Counted from the first letter of the stretch, positions 40,028-51,140 are shown. The stretch: DNA of 64,000 bases from Providencia hangzhouensis (GCF_029193595.2 NZ_CP135052.1:2542001-2606000); one strand, 5' to 3'. Notes: generated by a model not told the origin, from the sequence alone. Program-made: numbers and translations.

Positions 40028-40978
40028 CTATGCCACCGAAATTCCAAACCGAAATGGGTCTTGTTCATCTATCAATAAGGTATTTTTCCCACTGATATAG
40101 GCATGTCCGCGAATAGTAGGAATAATGCCGTTTTCATCTGCCTGCTGAAAACTGGTTTGAAATTGGCTACCAATAACACTGGCTTGATGCCAAATTTCAC
40201 CAGCTGCCAGCTTTTTATCTGCCGCTAAGCAGGCAAGTTTGGCGCTAGTCCCTGTTCCACAAGGCGAGCGGTCATAAGCGCCACCAGGGCACAAAACAAA
40301 ACTTTGGCTATTAGCATTGGGGTGTGAACCGAATAATTCGATATGGTCAATTTCTTGGTCATCTTTACCGTAGATACCTTGATCAGCTAAGGCTTGTTTA
40401 ATCTTTAAGCTGACTTCTGTCAGTAATTTAATATTTTGGTAATCAATGGCGACTGGTGACTGTTCAACAAGAAAAAACCAATTTCCGCCCCAAGCAATAT
40501 CCCCAGTAATGGGGCCGAGGTCTGGAACATTAACTTGTACCGCTTTGCGATAACGATATGAATAAACATTCTGAATGCTCACGCTACCATCTTGGTGTAG
40601 TTGCGCCGTCACATCTCCTACCGGAGTTTCAATAAGATGTTTGCCATAAGTGATATGACCGAGAAAATGCAACGAAGCCACTAAACCGATAGTGCCGTGG
40701 CCACACATTCCCAGATAACCTTGATTGTTAAAAAAAATCACACCTGCTGTTGCCGCTGGGTTTTGTGGTTTGCAGAGTAATGCGCCAACAAGAATGTCAT
40801 TGCCACGTGGCTCTAAAATGGTGGTTTTACGCCATACATCATGTTGCTTGCGTAATTGCTCCAATCTCGATGCCATGCTTTGTTGCCCTAAATCAGGGAA
40901 TCCATCAATGACTAGCCGAGTTGGCTCGCCTGCGGTATGGGAATCGATAACTTCAATTTTGGTATATTGAGATTGCAT
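40028..40978 (-). CDS. 4-hydroxyproline 2-epimerase (proline racemase family)
   Basis: 316 residues. Both catalytic cysteines of the two-base mechanism are present: MCGHGT (Cys92) and SPCGTGTSA (Cys240). [16 protein letters not shown] at the N-terminus and GGNWFFL point to the hydroxyproline epimerase group rather than proline racemase or the Cys-to-Thr dehydratase. Converts trans-4-hydroxy-L-proline to cis-4-hydroxy-D-proline, the first step of the cluster. First gene of the operon. Confidence 0.93.
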   Translation of the reverse strand: MQSQYTKIEVIDSHTAGEPTRLVIDGFPDLGQQSMASRLEQLRKQHDVWRKTTILEPRGNDILVGALLCKPQNPAATAGVIFFNNQGYLGMCGHGTIGLVASLHFLGHITYGKHLIETPVGDVTAQLHQDGSVSIQNVYSYRYRKAVQVNVPDLGPITGDIAWGGNWFFLVEQSPVAIDYQNIKLLTEVSLKIKQALADQGIYGKDDQEIDHIELFGSHPNANSQSFVLCPGGAYDRSPCGTGTSAKLACLAADKKLAAGEIWHQASVIGSQFQTSFQQADENGIIPTIRGHAYISGKNTLLIDEQDPFRFGISVA

Positions 40979-41131
40979 CAGCTAGCATCCTATTTATTAT
41001 CATTGTTAATAGAATGCTTGATTTTTGTTAACAACTCTTGATATCTTTCTAACAAACTTATGCGGTTTTCTGCACAATCTCAAAATATTTAACAGAATTA
41101 GTAAGATTAATTTAATATTTCGGAGCGCAGC

Positions 41132-41935
41132 ATGATCAATCTAAATAAATTGCTATTGATTAGTCAGGAAAATATGCTGTTTCCCGTTGATAATATTGAC
41201 GTTTTATTAAATCATTTAGGTTTAATCATGCCTCTAATTAATACCTTGCCTAATGTGACTTTTTTTATAAAAGACCATAATGCAAAGTATTTATTAGCTA
41301 ATGATAATCTAGCTACTCGTTGTAAAATCGACAGTGTTAATCATCTCGTTGGTAAAGGCGCTGAGGATATTTTTCATTCGGAACTCGGCCAAAGCTATAG
41401 TTCTCAGGACTATTTAGTGATGGAAAAGAAAATTAGCGTCATTAATAAACTAGAGCTTCACCTGTATAAAGCGGGTTTGTTGGGATGGTGCTTAACGACT
41501 AAGGTTCCTATTTTTAATACACGTAACCAGGTTATTGGGGTTGCAGGAATTTCAGTGGATTTACAAGATGTAAAATCTGTCAGTCCTAAGCTGAACAACC
41601 AGCTTAGCCGTGTTGAACGCCATATTAGTGAACATTTTGATACCGCTATAAAAATGACAACTCTTGCTGAAATATCTGGCCTCTCCCTTTCCCAATTAAA
41701 CCGCCAGTTTAAAGCTATTTTTTTGATAACCCCTCAGCAATATATTCAAAAAATGCGGCTTGAACATGCTATTGAACTGCTCGAAGATGATTTTTCAATC
41801 ACTGAGATTTCCAGTAAATGTGCCTACGCTGATCACAGCGCTTTTTGCCGTAAATTCAAAGAAATGACCACAATGACACCCAGCCAATTTAAACGAATGC
41901 GTTCAAAAATCGATAAACAAAAGATATTGACGTGA
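41132..41935 (+). CDS. AraC-family regulator, divergent from the hydroxyproline operon
   Basis: 267 residues. N-terminal PAS-like sensory domain (VTFFIKDHNAKYLLANDN, about residues 44-61; later GVAGISVDLQDV), C-terminal AraC double helix-turn-helix (LAEISGLSLSQLNRQF and ITEISSKCAYADHSAFCRKF). Divergent across 153 bases from the epimerase gene, the normal arrangement for a pathway activator. Hydroxyproline or a pathway intermediate as ligand is inference. AraC members with PAS domains are a minority. Confidence 0.88.
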   Translation: MINLNKLLLISQENMLFPVDNIDVLLNHLGLIMPLINTLPNVTFFIKDHNAKYLLANDNLATRCKIDSVNHLVGKGAEDIFHSELGQSYSSQDYLVMEKKISVINKLELHLYKAGLLGWCLTTKVPIFNTRNQVIGVAGISVDLQDVKSVSPKLNNQLSRVERHISEHFDTAIKMTTLAEISGLSLSQLNRQFKAIFLITPQQYIQKMRLEHAIELLEDDFSITEISSKCAYADHSAFCRKFKEMTTMTPSQFKRMRSKIDKQKILT

Positions 41936-42174
41936 TCGGGTATCATATTGTTAATCTGTTTTCCTCAACGTGAATAAATCCATTCCATTTAATTTCATTA
42001 AATGTTTTTAGTTAATTATTCAAATAGTTAGAATAATTTTTTTACTAAAATAACACGGCTATATTCCTTGGTTATTTTCTAACTTAAGATAGCTCTTATT
42101 GCAGACATCAATCAATCGGGTATTGATATATCCCAAAGCTGCATCATTGTGCAGTGACGAGAAAGGAACACTCA

Positions 42175-42798
42175 ATGACCATTTACGATCTGAAACCTAA
42201 ATTTCAAGATCTGCTTCGTCCAATTGTTCATAAGTTATTTAGTGTGGGAGTTACCGCCAACCAAGTCACCTTGGCGGCTTTACTTTTATCCGTGATCAGC
42301 GGAATGCTATTACTGTTCATTCCAAATCCGCACCTGTTTATTTTATTACCTTTCGTTCTGTTTATTCGTATGGCACTCAATGCGATTGATGGCATGTTAG
42401 CAAGAGAACACAACCAGAAAAGCCATCTGGGTGCAATATTAAATGAGCTTGGTGATGTCATTTCAGATGTCGCACTCTACTCACCATTTGCCGTTATTTT
42501 CCCTCAAGCATTTTGGCTTATTTTATTAATTCTATTTCTTGCGCTACTCACTGAGTTTATTGGCGTTATCGCTCAATCAATTGGTGCATCTCGGCGCTAT
42601 GACGGCCCTATTGGTAAAAGTGATCGAGCCTTTATTTTTGGTACGCTAGGACTGCTCGTTAGCATTTTTCCACAGATTATCTTTTCTAGTTGGGTAAATT
42701 ATCTGTTTATCCTTTTAACTTTGTTGCTGTTTTATACTTGCTATAACCGTATTCGCCGTGCTCTTTGTGAATTATCTACACCTGCGAATAATAATTAA
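42175..42798 (+). CDS. ynbA: YnbA, CDP-alcohol phosphatidyltransferase family
   Basis: 207 residues from ATG 42175 (MTIYDLKPKFQ); GAAAGGA 8 bases upstream selects it over GTG 42154. About five membrane helices and the CDP-alcohol transferase motif DG-x2-AR-x8-G (DGMLAREHNQKSHLG). The family acidic quartet is altered: the positions usually Asp in D-x2-DG and G-x3-D are Asn here (NAIDG, GAILN), as I recall for E. coli YnbA too. Should move a phosphatidyl or similar group to an unknown alcohol. Operon head of ynbA-ynbC. Confidence 0.9.
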   Translation: MTIYDLKPKFQDLLRPIVHKLFSVGVTANQVTLAALLLSVISGMLLLFIPNPHLFILLPFVLFIRMALNAIDGMLAREHNQKSHLGAILNELGDVISDVALYSPFAVIFPQAFWLILLILFLALLTEFIGVIAQSIGASRRYDGPIGKSDRAFIFGTLGLLVSIFPQIIFSSWVNYLFILLTLLLFYTCYNRIRRALCELSTPANNN

Positions 42799-42807
42799 GG
42801 AAGAATT

Positions 42808-44574
42808 ATGAACGTTCAGACAGATTATCTGACGCAACGTCCCGTTATTGAGTCCCAATTTACCACCAGTGACCATACTTCTCTTTTTTATCGACATTGG
42901 CCAACAGAAACGCCGACCAACAAAGCGATTATTTTATTTCATCGAGGCCATGAACATTCCGGCCGAGTCGCCCATTTAGTCGATGAACTCAATTTACCTG
43001 ACTATGCTATGTTTGCATGGGATGCCCGTGGCCATGGTAGAAATGATGGCCCTCGAGGTTATAGCCCTTCACTAAGCACATCCATCAATGATGTCGATGA
43101 GTTTGTGCGTTACATTTCCGCTGAATATAATATTCCGTTAGAAAATATCATTGTCATTGGGCAAAGTGTTGGTGCCGTTCTTGTCTCCGCTTGGGTTCAT
43201 GACTACGCCCCCAAAATTCGAGGGATGGTACTCGCCTCCCCTGCATTTAAAGTTAAATTGTATGTTCCATTTGCCCGAACAGGGCTTGCTTTAATGCAAA
43301 AGGCTCGAGGCTTGTTCTATGTAAATTCGTATGTTAAAGCTAAATTTCTCACTCACGATGCACAACGAATTGATTCGTTTAATCGCGACCCATTGATCAC
43401 TCGCCCTATTGCCGTCAATATTTTACTTGAGCTGTATAAAACGGCTGATCGCATCGTTGCTGATGCGGGTGCAATTACTTTGCCCACTCAACTATTTATT
43501 TCGGGTAGCGACCACGTTGTTCACCACCGACCTCAACATCAGTTTTTTGAAAAATTAAACACCCCAATAAAAGAAAAGCATATATTACCCGGTTTTTATC
43601 ATGACACTTTAGGTGAAAAAGAACGCCATATCCCACTTGAGAAAATCCGTGAGTTTATTGGCAAATTATTCGCCTTACCGTGCTACCAACATAATTATCA
43701 ATATGAAGATACGTGGAGTGTCAGCGCTGAAAAATATCGTTCACTCATGACTCCATTACCTAAATGGTGCCCCAAAAATCTTGCTTATAAAATTATGAGC
43801 AAATCAATGAGCACACTTGGCAAAGCTTCTGAAGGTATTCGTATTGGTTATGATAAAGGGTTTGATTCAGGTTCGACCCTTGATTACGTATATCGGGATA
43901 AAGCGCAGGGGAAAGGCTTGTTTGGCCGTGTGATTGATAGGCAATATCTCAACAGTATTGGCTGGCAAGGAATACGCCAACGCAAAGTCAATATTGAAAA
44001 CATCATTCGGCAGGCTATTCGTGACCTAACAGAGAAAGGGACTCCCGTGCGAATTATGGATATTGCCGCAGGCCAAGGTCGTTATATTTTTGATGCGATT
44101 AATGACTATGGAAAAGTCGAGTCCGTCCTGCTAAGAGACTATAGCCCTATCAATGTTGAGCAAGGGCGATTACATATAAAAGAACGTTACCTTGAAGACA
44201 AAATCCAATTTACTGAAGGTAATGCTTTTGATGCCGATGATCTAGCTGCGGTTTCACCATCGCCAACAATTGGCATCGTCAGTGGTTTGTATGAGCTGTT
44301 CCCCAATAATGAAATGATAAAGGCTTCATTAAATGGGCTTTCTCGGGCAATTCCATCTGGCGGGCTATTAATTTATACCTGTCAACCATGGCACCCTCAA
44401 GTTGAAATGATTGCCCGGGTACTCCCAAGCCACCAAGGTGGGCAAGCATGGGTTATGCGTTGCCGTAGCCAAGGCGAAATGGATGCTTTAGTTGAAGAAG
44501 CGGGCTTTGAAAAACTAAACCAATCAATTGATAACTGGGGCATATTCAGCGTATCTATAGCTAGACGGCGTTAA
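42808..44574 (+). CDS. ynbC: YnbC, alpha/beta hydrolase fused to a methyltransferase-like domain
   Basis: 588 residues. The N-terminal half is a serine hydrolase of the monoacylglycerol lipase/S33 type: nucleophile Ser120 in IGQSVGA, WDARGHGRNDGP before it, and likely His in GFYHDTLG. The C-terminal half (from about 340) is class I methyltransferase-like with MDIAAGQGRYIFD. Both halves match E. coli YnbC by memory. Substrate unknown; probably lipid-related given YnbA and YnbD. Starts 9 bases after ynbA with GGAAG SD. Confidence 0.9.
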   Translation: MNVQTDYLTQRPVIESQFTTSDHTSLFYRHWPTETPTNKAIILFHRGHEHSGRVAHLVDELNLPDYAMFAWDARGHGRNDGPRGYSPSLSTSINDVDEFVRYISAEYNIPLENIIVIGQSVGAVLVSAWVHDYAPKIRGMVLASPAFKVKLYVPFARTGLALMQKARGLFYVNSYVKAKFLTHDAQRIDSFNRDPLITRPIAVNILLELYKTADRIVADAGAITLPTQLFISGSDHVVHHRPQHQFFEKLNTPIKEKHILPGFYHDTLGEKERHIPLEKIREFIGKLFALPCYQHNYQYEDTWSVSAEKYRSLMTPLPKWCPKNLAYKIMSKSMSTLGKASEGIRIGYDKGFDSGSTLDYVYRDKAQGKGLFGRVIDRQYLNSIGWQGIRQRKVNIENIIRQAIRDLTEKGTPVRIMDIAAGQGRYIFDAINDYGKVESVLLRDYSPINVEQGRLHIKERYLEDKIQFTEGNAFDADDLAAVSPSPTIGIVSGLYELFPNNEMIKASLNGLSRAIPSGGLLIYTCQPWHPQVEMIARVLPSHQGGQAWVMRCRSQGEMDALVEEAGFEKLNQSIDNWGIFSVSIARRR

Positions 44575-44754
44575 TCTAGTTATCCTCCAGAGTGATTGGT
44601 GACACATTATTGCCATCAATCACTTACTTCAACTTTAGATGATAGCCGTTGTTTATTGTTAGCAAAGCACCTATGCTGCTTAGCGTTATTTGTTTTCCCA
44701 ATCATTTACTAATATCACCACCAGTTCGTTGACATTTAAGGAATAGGATAAAGG

Positions 44755-46098
44755 ATGATAACTGCAACCCGCGAACCTCAACAGGTTGTACCTCGTCGCA
44801 AAATATTACTGTCTGGTTTGTTATGGTTAGTTTTTCTAGCACCTTTTTTCTTCTTAACTTATGGCCAAGTCAATACCTATACCGCAACGTTAGACCAGGT
44901 TCCCTCTATCGTTTTTTCTTGGGAAACACATATCCCATTTCTTCCTTGGACTATCATTCCCTATTGGAGCATTGACTTATTCTATGGGTTATCATTATTT
45001 ATTTGCACGACCTGTAAAGAACAAACCATCCACGGCTTACGGCTGATCACGGCTTCTCTTGTTGCTTGTATTGGTTTTTTGCTATTTCCACTAAAGTTTA
45101 GTTTCCCTCGACCAAGCACTGATGGCCTATTTGGCTGGATGTTTAACAGCCTAGAGCTATTTGATCTCCCCTTTAACCAAGCCCCTTCATTACATATTAT
45201 TTTATTGTGGATCCTATGGTTACGTTTTCGAGCACATACACCAACAAAATGGCGCTGGTTGCTTCATAGTTGGTCTGTTTTAATTTTAATTTCAGTTCTA
45301 ACCACATGGCAACACCACTTTATTGATGTCATCACTGGCTTTGTCGTTGGCCTATTAATTAGCTATTTACTTCCTATACAAACCCATTGGCAATGGCATT
45401 ACACAGGTTCTCCTCGCAGTTTTAAAATGAGTAAAAACTATGGAACCAGTTCTCTTGCTTGTTTTATTCTTGCTTTTACCTTCCAAGGGTTCGCTTGGTT
45501 ACTATTATGGCCTGCTATTGCCCTCTTTTTTATTACCCTTGGCTACTTAGGAGCCGGAGCCAGCGTTTTCCAAAAAACACCGGAAGGTAATATTTCCCCT
45601 TCAGCTGCTATTTTATTACTGCCATACCGGCTGATTGCTTGGGGAACCTATCATTACTTCGCTAAGCACTGCGCACAACCCAGTATTGTCAGTAAACATA
45701 TTGTTTTGGGAGGGCGCCCGCTTTACGCTTTGCAAACTCAAGCTGTTTTAGATATGACTTGCGAATGGCCTCGCAATTCTTACAGTAAAGGGCTGAAATA
45801 TTGTAGCCAACCGCAAATTGATTTGTTACCTCTAAGCGCGGAAGATATCGAAAAGTCAGTCCATACTATGGATGAGTTGGTAAAACACGGTGCGGTATAT
45901 ATTCATTGCAAATTAGGTTACTCACGAAGTGCGACTGTGGCTGTTGCATGGCTGGTACATCATGGTGATGCTAAAAATATAGAAGGGGCCGTAGTATTAG
46001 TTGAGCAAACTCGCCCACAAGTGATTTTAAATACAGCAACGATAGAGCAGCTGAATTATTGGTATACCCATTACCACCTAAACCGAGTGAAAAAATGA
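44755..46098 (+). CDS. ynbD: YnbD, membrane PAP2-like plus dual-specificity phosphatase
   Basis: 447 residues. The N-terminal half has several membrane helices and PAP2-like motifs (FPRPSTDG, QAPSLHI, WQHHFIDVITG); the C-terminal half is a cysteine phosphatase with HCKLGYSRS (Cys385). Fits E. coli YnbD. A lipid-phosphate headgroup dephosphorylation is plausible. It lies 180 bases after ynbC, so it may have its own promoter, and overlaps the next gene by 4 bases. Confidence 0.9.
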   Translation: MITATREPQQVVPRRKILLSGLLWLVFLAPFFFLTYGQVNTYTATLDQVPSIVFSWETHIPFLPWTIIPYWSIDLFYGLSLFICTTCKEQTIHGLRLITASLVACIGFLLFPLKFSFPRPSTDGLFGWMFNSLELFDLPFNQAPSLHIILLWILWLRFRAHTPTKWRWLLHSWSVLILISVLTTWQHHFIDVITGFVVGLLISYLLPIQTHWQWHYTGSPRSFKMSKNYGTSSLACFILAFTFQGFAWLLLWPAIALFFITLGYLGAGASVFQKTPEGNISPSAAILLLPYRLIAWGTYHYFAKHCAQPSIVSKHIVLGGRPLYALQTQAVLDMTCEWPRNSYSKGLKYCSQPQIDLLPLSAEDIEKSVHTMDELVKHGAVYIHCKLGYSRSATVAVAWLVHHGDAKNIEGAVVLVEQTRPQVILNTATIEQLNYWYTHYHLNRVKK

Positions 46099-46496
46099 AT
46101 ACATTGATGAATAAACAACAAGGTGAAGTCATCACTATTTTGACTCATAGTTGGCGTTATTTCGCTGTAGGGTCTGTATTAGCATTATTTTGCCAATTAA
46201 GTTTATTTTTGGATTCTAATTACCCTAAATATATTTTATTCGTCAATGTAATTATATTTATAATTTGCCAATATTATATATATCGCCTATGGCTAGATAA
46301 CCATTTCTTTAAAATTATCTACACACATAATGAAACAGAACATTTTGATAACGCTTTAAATTTTTTATTTCCAAGCAAAATTAAACATTGTACGATGCAG
46401 CAAAGGTGGTCTGGGACTAAACGTCTTTTCATACGTGCTCTTGGGCTAGTACTACTGCAATGGATAGGATTATTGGTAGCAATCATAACAATCTAG
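46095..46496 (+). CDS. Small membrane protein coupled to ynbD, unknown
   Basis: 133 residues. The ATG at 46095 overlaps the ynbD stop (ATGA-type coupling). Two or three hydrophobic segments (YFAVGSVLALFCQLSLFL, ILFVNVIIFIICQYYIY and the C-terminal LGLVLLQWIGLLVAIITI) around a polar stretch with HTHNETEHFDNAL-like residues. I do not recognise the family. Position suggests a partner of YnbD; it is not part of the E. coli ynb operon as I know it. Confidence 0.78.
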   Translation: MNTLMNKQQGEVITILTHSWRYFAVGSVLALFCQLSLFLDSNYPKYILFVNVIIFIICQYYIYRLWLDNHFFKIIYTHNETEHFDNALNFLFPSKIKHCTMQQRWSGTKRLFIRALGLVLLQWIGLLVAIITI

Positions 46497-46593
46497 CCAT
46501 TATACGTGTTGACTAATTATTTATTTATAATGATTTATAATTACTACTTAAAAAATAAAATTACGATTACATCATTCACATATACAGTCTAAA

Positions 46594-46637
46594 AAAGAAA
46601 AATAGCCATATAAAATGTACTCTAACTATTTTTCTTT
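46594..46637 (+). terminator. Weak hairpin after the ynb genes
   Basis: 12-bp AT-rich stem AAAGAAAAATAG (46594-46605) / CTATTTTTCTTT (46626-46637) with a 20-base loop, 98 bases after the last ynb-operon stop. Low GC makes it a weak candidate. Confidence 0.4.
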
Positions 46638-46786
46638 ATAATATAACGGTTTTTTACTTTTGTTACTGAAAACGTTATGATAATTGCAGATTCATTGATA
46701 CATAACAGATTTTTTTTAGATTGCTAAGCGTATCCTTATAGGTACATCTTTCGTTTATTTTTCACCCTGTTATTTGGTAGGGTATA

Positions 46787-48520
46787 ATGAGTACAAAAAA
46801 AATTAATAGGTTGCGCCCTTTTAGTGCGCTAATAGATTCTTGTTGGAAAGAAAAATATACGGCTACCCGCTTTATTAAGGATTTAATCGCGGGTATTACC
46901 GTGGGTATTATCGCTATCCCCCTCGCAATGGCTTTGGCTATCGCTAGCGGTGTTCCGCCTCAATATGGGCTTTATACTGCCGCGATTGCTGGGATCGTCA
47001 TCGCGGTAACTGGTGGGTCACGCTATAGCGTTTCAGGCCCCACAGCGGCTTTTGTGGTGATCCTCTATCCTGTCTCTCAACAATTTGGGTTAAGTGGGTT
47101 ATTAGTCGCCACATTGATGTCGGGTGTCATACTTCTTGCGATGGGGTTTGCTCGCTTTGGTAAGTTTATTGAATACATACCCGTTTCTGTCACCTTAGGC
47201 TTTACTTCGGGAATTGCTATCACCATTGCTACCATGCAAATTAAAGATTTCTTTGGCTTGCAAATGGCGCATGTCCCAGAAAACTATGTTGATAAGCTCA
47301 TTGCTATTGGCAATACCTTCCCCACTTTTCAGTACAGTGACACACTAATTGGTCTTTCAACCCTTTTGGTGCTTATCTTCTGGCCTAAACTAAAATTAAA
47401 ACTTCCCGGCCATTTGCCAGCCCTTATTGTCGGGACTTTCGTCATGTGGGTACTTTCATTATTTGGTATGGAAGTCGCGACTATCGGTTCTGAATTTAGC
47501 TATTTATTGCCTGATGGTACTGAAGGTAATGGTATTCCCCCTATCCTACCGCAGTTTATTTTGCCATGGGAACTCCCCGGAAGTGCGCCAATCAACTGGG
47601 CGATGATCACCGCATTAATGCCTGCAGCATTTTCTATGGCGGTACTTGGCGCAATTGAGTCACTGTTATGTGCTGTAGTATTGGACAACATGACAGGAAC
47701 CAAGCACCATTCCAATAGTGAACTTATTGGCCAAGGTGTGGGGAACATTGCGGCGCCTTTTTTTGGTGGGATCACAGCAACCGCTGCAATAGCACGCTCT
47801 GCAGCTAACGTCCGTGCAGGTGCTACATCCCCCATTTCTGCGATTATTCACTCAATACTGGTGATACTTACATTATTAGTTCTTGCACCAATGCTCTCTT
47901 ATCTGCCATTAGCCGCAATGTCTGCATTACTATTGATTGTGGCTTGGAACATGAGTGCTGCGGGCAAAGTCGTTTACCTGATTAAACGCGCGCCAAAAGA
48001 TGACATTATTGTATTAGTACTATGTATGTCTCTAACTGTTCTATTTGACATGGTTATTGCTATCACTGTCGGGATTGTTCTCGCGTCATTATTGTTCATG
48101 CGGCGTATTGCCAATATGACCCGTTCAACACAACTCGCAGAAACAGACGAAGAGCGAAGCCGTTTAGTCGTAAGAATAAATGGCCCGTTATTTTTCGCTG
48201 CTGCTGAGCGTATTTTCGATGAATTGCGCGTCAAAAGCGCAGGTTATGAAACCATTATTATGCAATGGGACGCAGTGCCGGTTTTAGATGCAGGTGGTTT
48301 AGAAGCTTTCGAAAAATTCATAGATGCCGTACGCAAAGATACCCATGTCTTAGTTTGTGACATTCCGTTCCAGCCATTAAAAACTTTGGCAAGAGCGAAA
48401 GTGACACCTATTGAAGGCATATTGAGCTTTTATAATTCAATGGATCATGCACTTGAAGCCGTTAAAGCTATCGAACAGGCAGGTTCTATCGACACAGAAA
48501 AACCAACAACAACGCCTTAA
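46787..48520 (+). CDS. dauA: SulP-family C4-dicarboxylate transporter DauA
   Basis: 577 residues: about 12-14 membrane helices plus a C-terminal STAS domain (from about 440; [13 protein letters not shown]). SulP signatures near [20 protein letters not shown] and [10 protein letters not shown]. In E. coli DauA takes up succinate and aspartate at acid pH and sits next to prs; here it is 9 kb from prs but in the same neighbourhood. Sulfate or bicarbonate transport is the alternative for this superfamily. Confidence 0.9.
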   Translation: MSTKKINRLRPFSALIDSCWKEKYTATRFIKDLIAGITVGIIAIPLAMALAIASGVPPQYGLYTAAIAGIVIAVTGGSRYSVSGPTAAFVVILYPVSQQFGLSGLLVATLMSGVILLAMGFARFGKFIEYIPVSVTLGFTSGIAITIATMQIKDFFGLQMAHVPENYVDKLIAIGNTFPTFQYSDTLIGLSTLLVLIFWPKLKLKLPGHLPALIVGTFVMWVLSLFGMEVATIGSEFSYLLPDGTEGNGIPPILPQFILPWELPGSAPINWAMITALMPAAFSMAVLGAIESLLCAVVLDNMTGTKHHSNSELIGQGVGNIAAPFFGGITATAAIARSAANVRAGATSPISAIIHSILVILTLLVLAPMLSYLPLAAMSALLLIVAWNMSAAGKVVYLIKRAPKDDIIVLVLCMSLTVLFDMVIAITVGIVLASLLFMRRIANMTRSTQLAETDEERSRLVVRINGPLFFAAAERIFDELRVKSAGYETIIMQWDAVPVLDAGGLEAFEKFIDAVRKDTHVLVCDIPFQPLKTLARAKVTPIEGILSFYNSMDHALEAVKAIEQAGSIDTEKPTTTP

Positions 48521-48535
48521 CTTAGGTATCAAAGC

Positions 48536-48565
48536 AAACCGCCATGCTATTTCACATGGCGGTTT
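48536..48565. terminator. Hairpin terminator between convergent dauA and the Sel1-repeat gene
   Basis: Perfect 11-bp stem AAACCGCCATG (48536-48546) / CATGGCGGTTT (48555-48565), loop of 8. It lies 15 bases after the dauA stop and 5 bases from the opposing stop, so it probably acts on both strands. Confidence 0.8.
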
Positions 48566-48570
48566 AGCTA

Positions 48571-49305
48571 TCACTCACTAAAACAAAACATCTCATTCCC
48601 TGCATTTTTTCCTTTTTCGCAGGCTATTTCCCTTAATTTTTTTGCTTTAACTTGGTCGATGGTCACCGTTCCTGTGTTATCTTCAGAAAATCTAAACGCA
48701 GCCATCCACTCTGCATAGCCTGGATAAGTCATCTCATTTGCTTTATCAAACCATTGCTGTGCTTGCTTTTCGTCTTTTGCAACGCCTTTGCCATCTAAAT
48801 AGATAACACCAAGTAAAATTGGAGCAATAAAATAATCCGGGTTATTTAACGCATTAACTTCATTAAGAAGTTCTATAGATTGTTGATAATCCGTTTTGCC
48901 TGCAATTGGATTTATCAATGACTCTGCTAAACTGATTTTTCCGCGCGTACTGCCCATTTCAACCGCTTTTGTCGCGTATTTACGGGCATCAGCCAATTCC
49001 TGCGAAAAGTAACTATCACTTAATAGATTGATATCCGCCAATAATGCATAACCATCCGCATTACCGTTTTTTGCCGCTTCATTTGCCCATAAACGCGCAT
49101 TATTAAAATTTTGTAGGACACCTAAACCGGAAAAATACATTTGAGCAAGTTGGTACTGAGCAAGGGCATCTTTCTTGACTGCTTTTTGGTAAGTTTGTAC
49201 GAATTTTTGTTTATCTTCAGGAGTAATATCAAGTTGAGCGGCAGCTTGAAAAGAAAACGTAATTAGAGATGAAACGATAATAGCTTTATAAAAATTTGAT
49301 TTCAT
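48571..49305 (-). CDS. Periplasmic Sel1-repeat protein
   Basis: 244 residues from ATG 49305 (MKSNFYKAIIVSSLITFSF), giving a clean signal peptide cleaved near QAAA-QLD; the longer frame from 49353 overlaps yhcC and lacks one. GAGAA serves as SD. Sel1-like repeats: LAQMYFSGLGVLQNFNNARLW and GVIYLDGKGVAKDEKQAQQW, with degenerate units between. Sel1 proteins are protein-interaction scaffolds; partner unknown. Ends with two Cys (IACEK, MFCFSE) that could form a disulfide. Confidence 0.83.
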   Translation of the reverse strand: MKSNFYKAIIVSSLITFSFQAAAQLDITPEDKQKFVQTYQKAVKKDALAQYQLAQMYFSGLGVLQNFNNARLWANEAAKNGNADGYALLADINLLSDSYFSQELADARKYATKAVEMGSTRGKISLAESLINPIAGKTDYQQSIELLNEVNALNNPDYFIAPILLGVIYLDGKGVAKDEKQAQQWFDKANEMTYPGYAEWMAAFRFSEDNTGTVTIDQVKAKKLREIACEKGKNAGNEMFCFSE

Positions 49306-49325
49306 AGTTGTTCTCATTAAAGAAG

Positions 49326-50228
49326 TCAAAGCGCGGAGCCTTGCCCTCCCCATTTTAAGAAATATTGATATAAATTATTCATTCCCACCCAATGATTTTC
49401 ACACCAGTTCGGGGCGAGCAAAGTTGGCTTTCTTGCACTTGCACTGATACGGTGGTAGACAATGTCAGTCGGAGTATGACGTACCATTTCACCAGCAGTT
49501 TGGGTATATTCATCAAGAGAAAGCGTTGCCAAGCGCCCTGCTCGCCAACTTTTGGCCATCACACTGCCTTCAACAATATGTAACGGATGTAATTTGATAC
49601 CATCCGTTCCGCATTCAAGCACTTTATCAAGTGTTTCCATGTTCATTTGGCCATTTTCCCCGGGTAATCCACAAATCAAATGCGTACACACTTTTAATCC
49701 AAGGCTACGGGCTTTTTGCGTTGTTTGTCGGTATGCATCAAAACCATGGCCACGATTAATACGATGTAGTGTTTTATCATGAGCACTTTGTAAACCTAGC
49801 TCAAGCCATATTTCATAGCCTTTCTGTTGATACTGGCCTAACAAAGACAAAACGGATTCAGGGACACAGTCAGGGCGAGTTCCTACGCATAAACCAACAA
49901 TATCGGCTTGCAGTAAGGCTTCTTCATAAAGTTGTTTTAATAGGCTTACTTCGGCATAAGTGCTGGTATAGGCTTGAAAATAAGCTAAATAACGTTTTGC
50001 GCGGGAAATTCGGGTGATCTGTTGGTGAATTTGTTCACTAATAGTTTGAGATGACTGACTTTCATCAGCAAAAGAGGCCACATTACAAAAAGTGCAGCCT
50101 CCTCGCCCAAGGGTGCCATCACGGTTCGGGCAATTAAAGCCACCATGTAAGGTGATTTTATAGATTTTTTCACCATATCGGCGCTGTAAATCAGCGCCGA
50201 ACATAGAAACGACTTCAGTGAGTTGCAT
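49326..50228 (-). CDS. yhcC: Radical SAM protein YhcC
   Basis: 300 residues. Cysteine motif CPNRDGTLGRGGCTFC at residues about 28-43 provides the [4Fe-4S] ligands of this TIGR01212-type radical SAM family. Also GLCVGTRPDCVP and KLHPLHIVEGS. Activity unknown. In E. coli the gene lies near gltB; here it is 12 bases downstream of kdsA, a different neighbourhood. Confidence 0.93.
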   Translation of the reverse strand: MQLTEVVSMFGADLQRRYGEKIYKITLHGGFNCPNRDGTLGRGGCTFCNVASFADESQSSQTISEQIHQQITRISRAKRYLAYFQAYTSTYAEVSLLKQLYEEALLQADIVGLCVGTRPDCVPESVLSLLGQYQQKGYEIWLELGLQSAHDKTLHRINRGHGFDAYRQTTQKARSLGLKVCTHLICGLPGENGQMNMETLDKVLECGTDGIKLHPLHIVEGSVMAKSWRAGRLATLSLDEYTQTAGEMVRHTPTDIVYHRISASARKPTLLAPNWCENHWVGMNNLYQYFLKWGGQGSAL

Positions 50229-50240
50229 AAACCGCCTAAC

Positions 50241-51104
<864 letters not shown>

Positions 51105-51140
51105 TTAAATATTAAAACAGGGGATAGGCCTGTATGTTAA

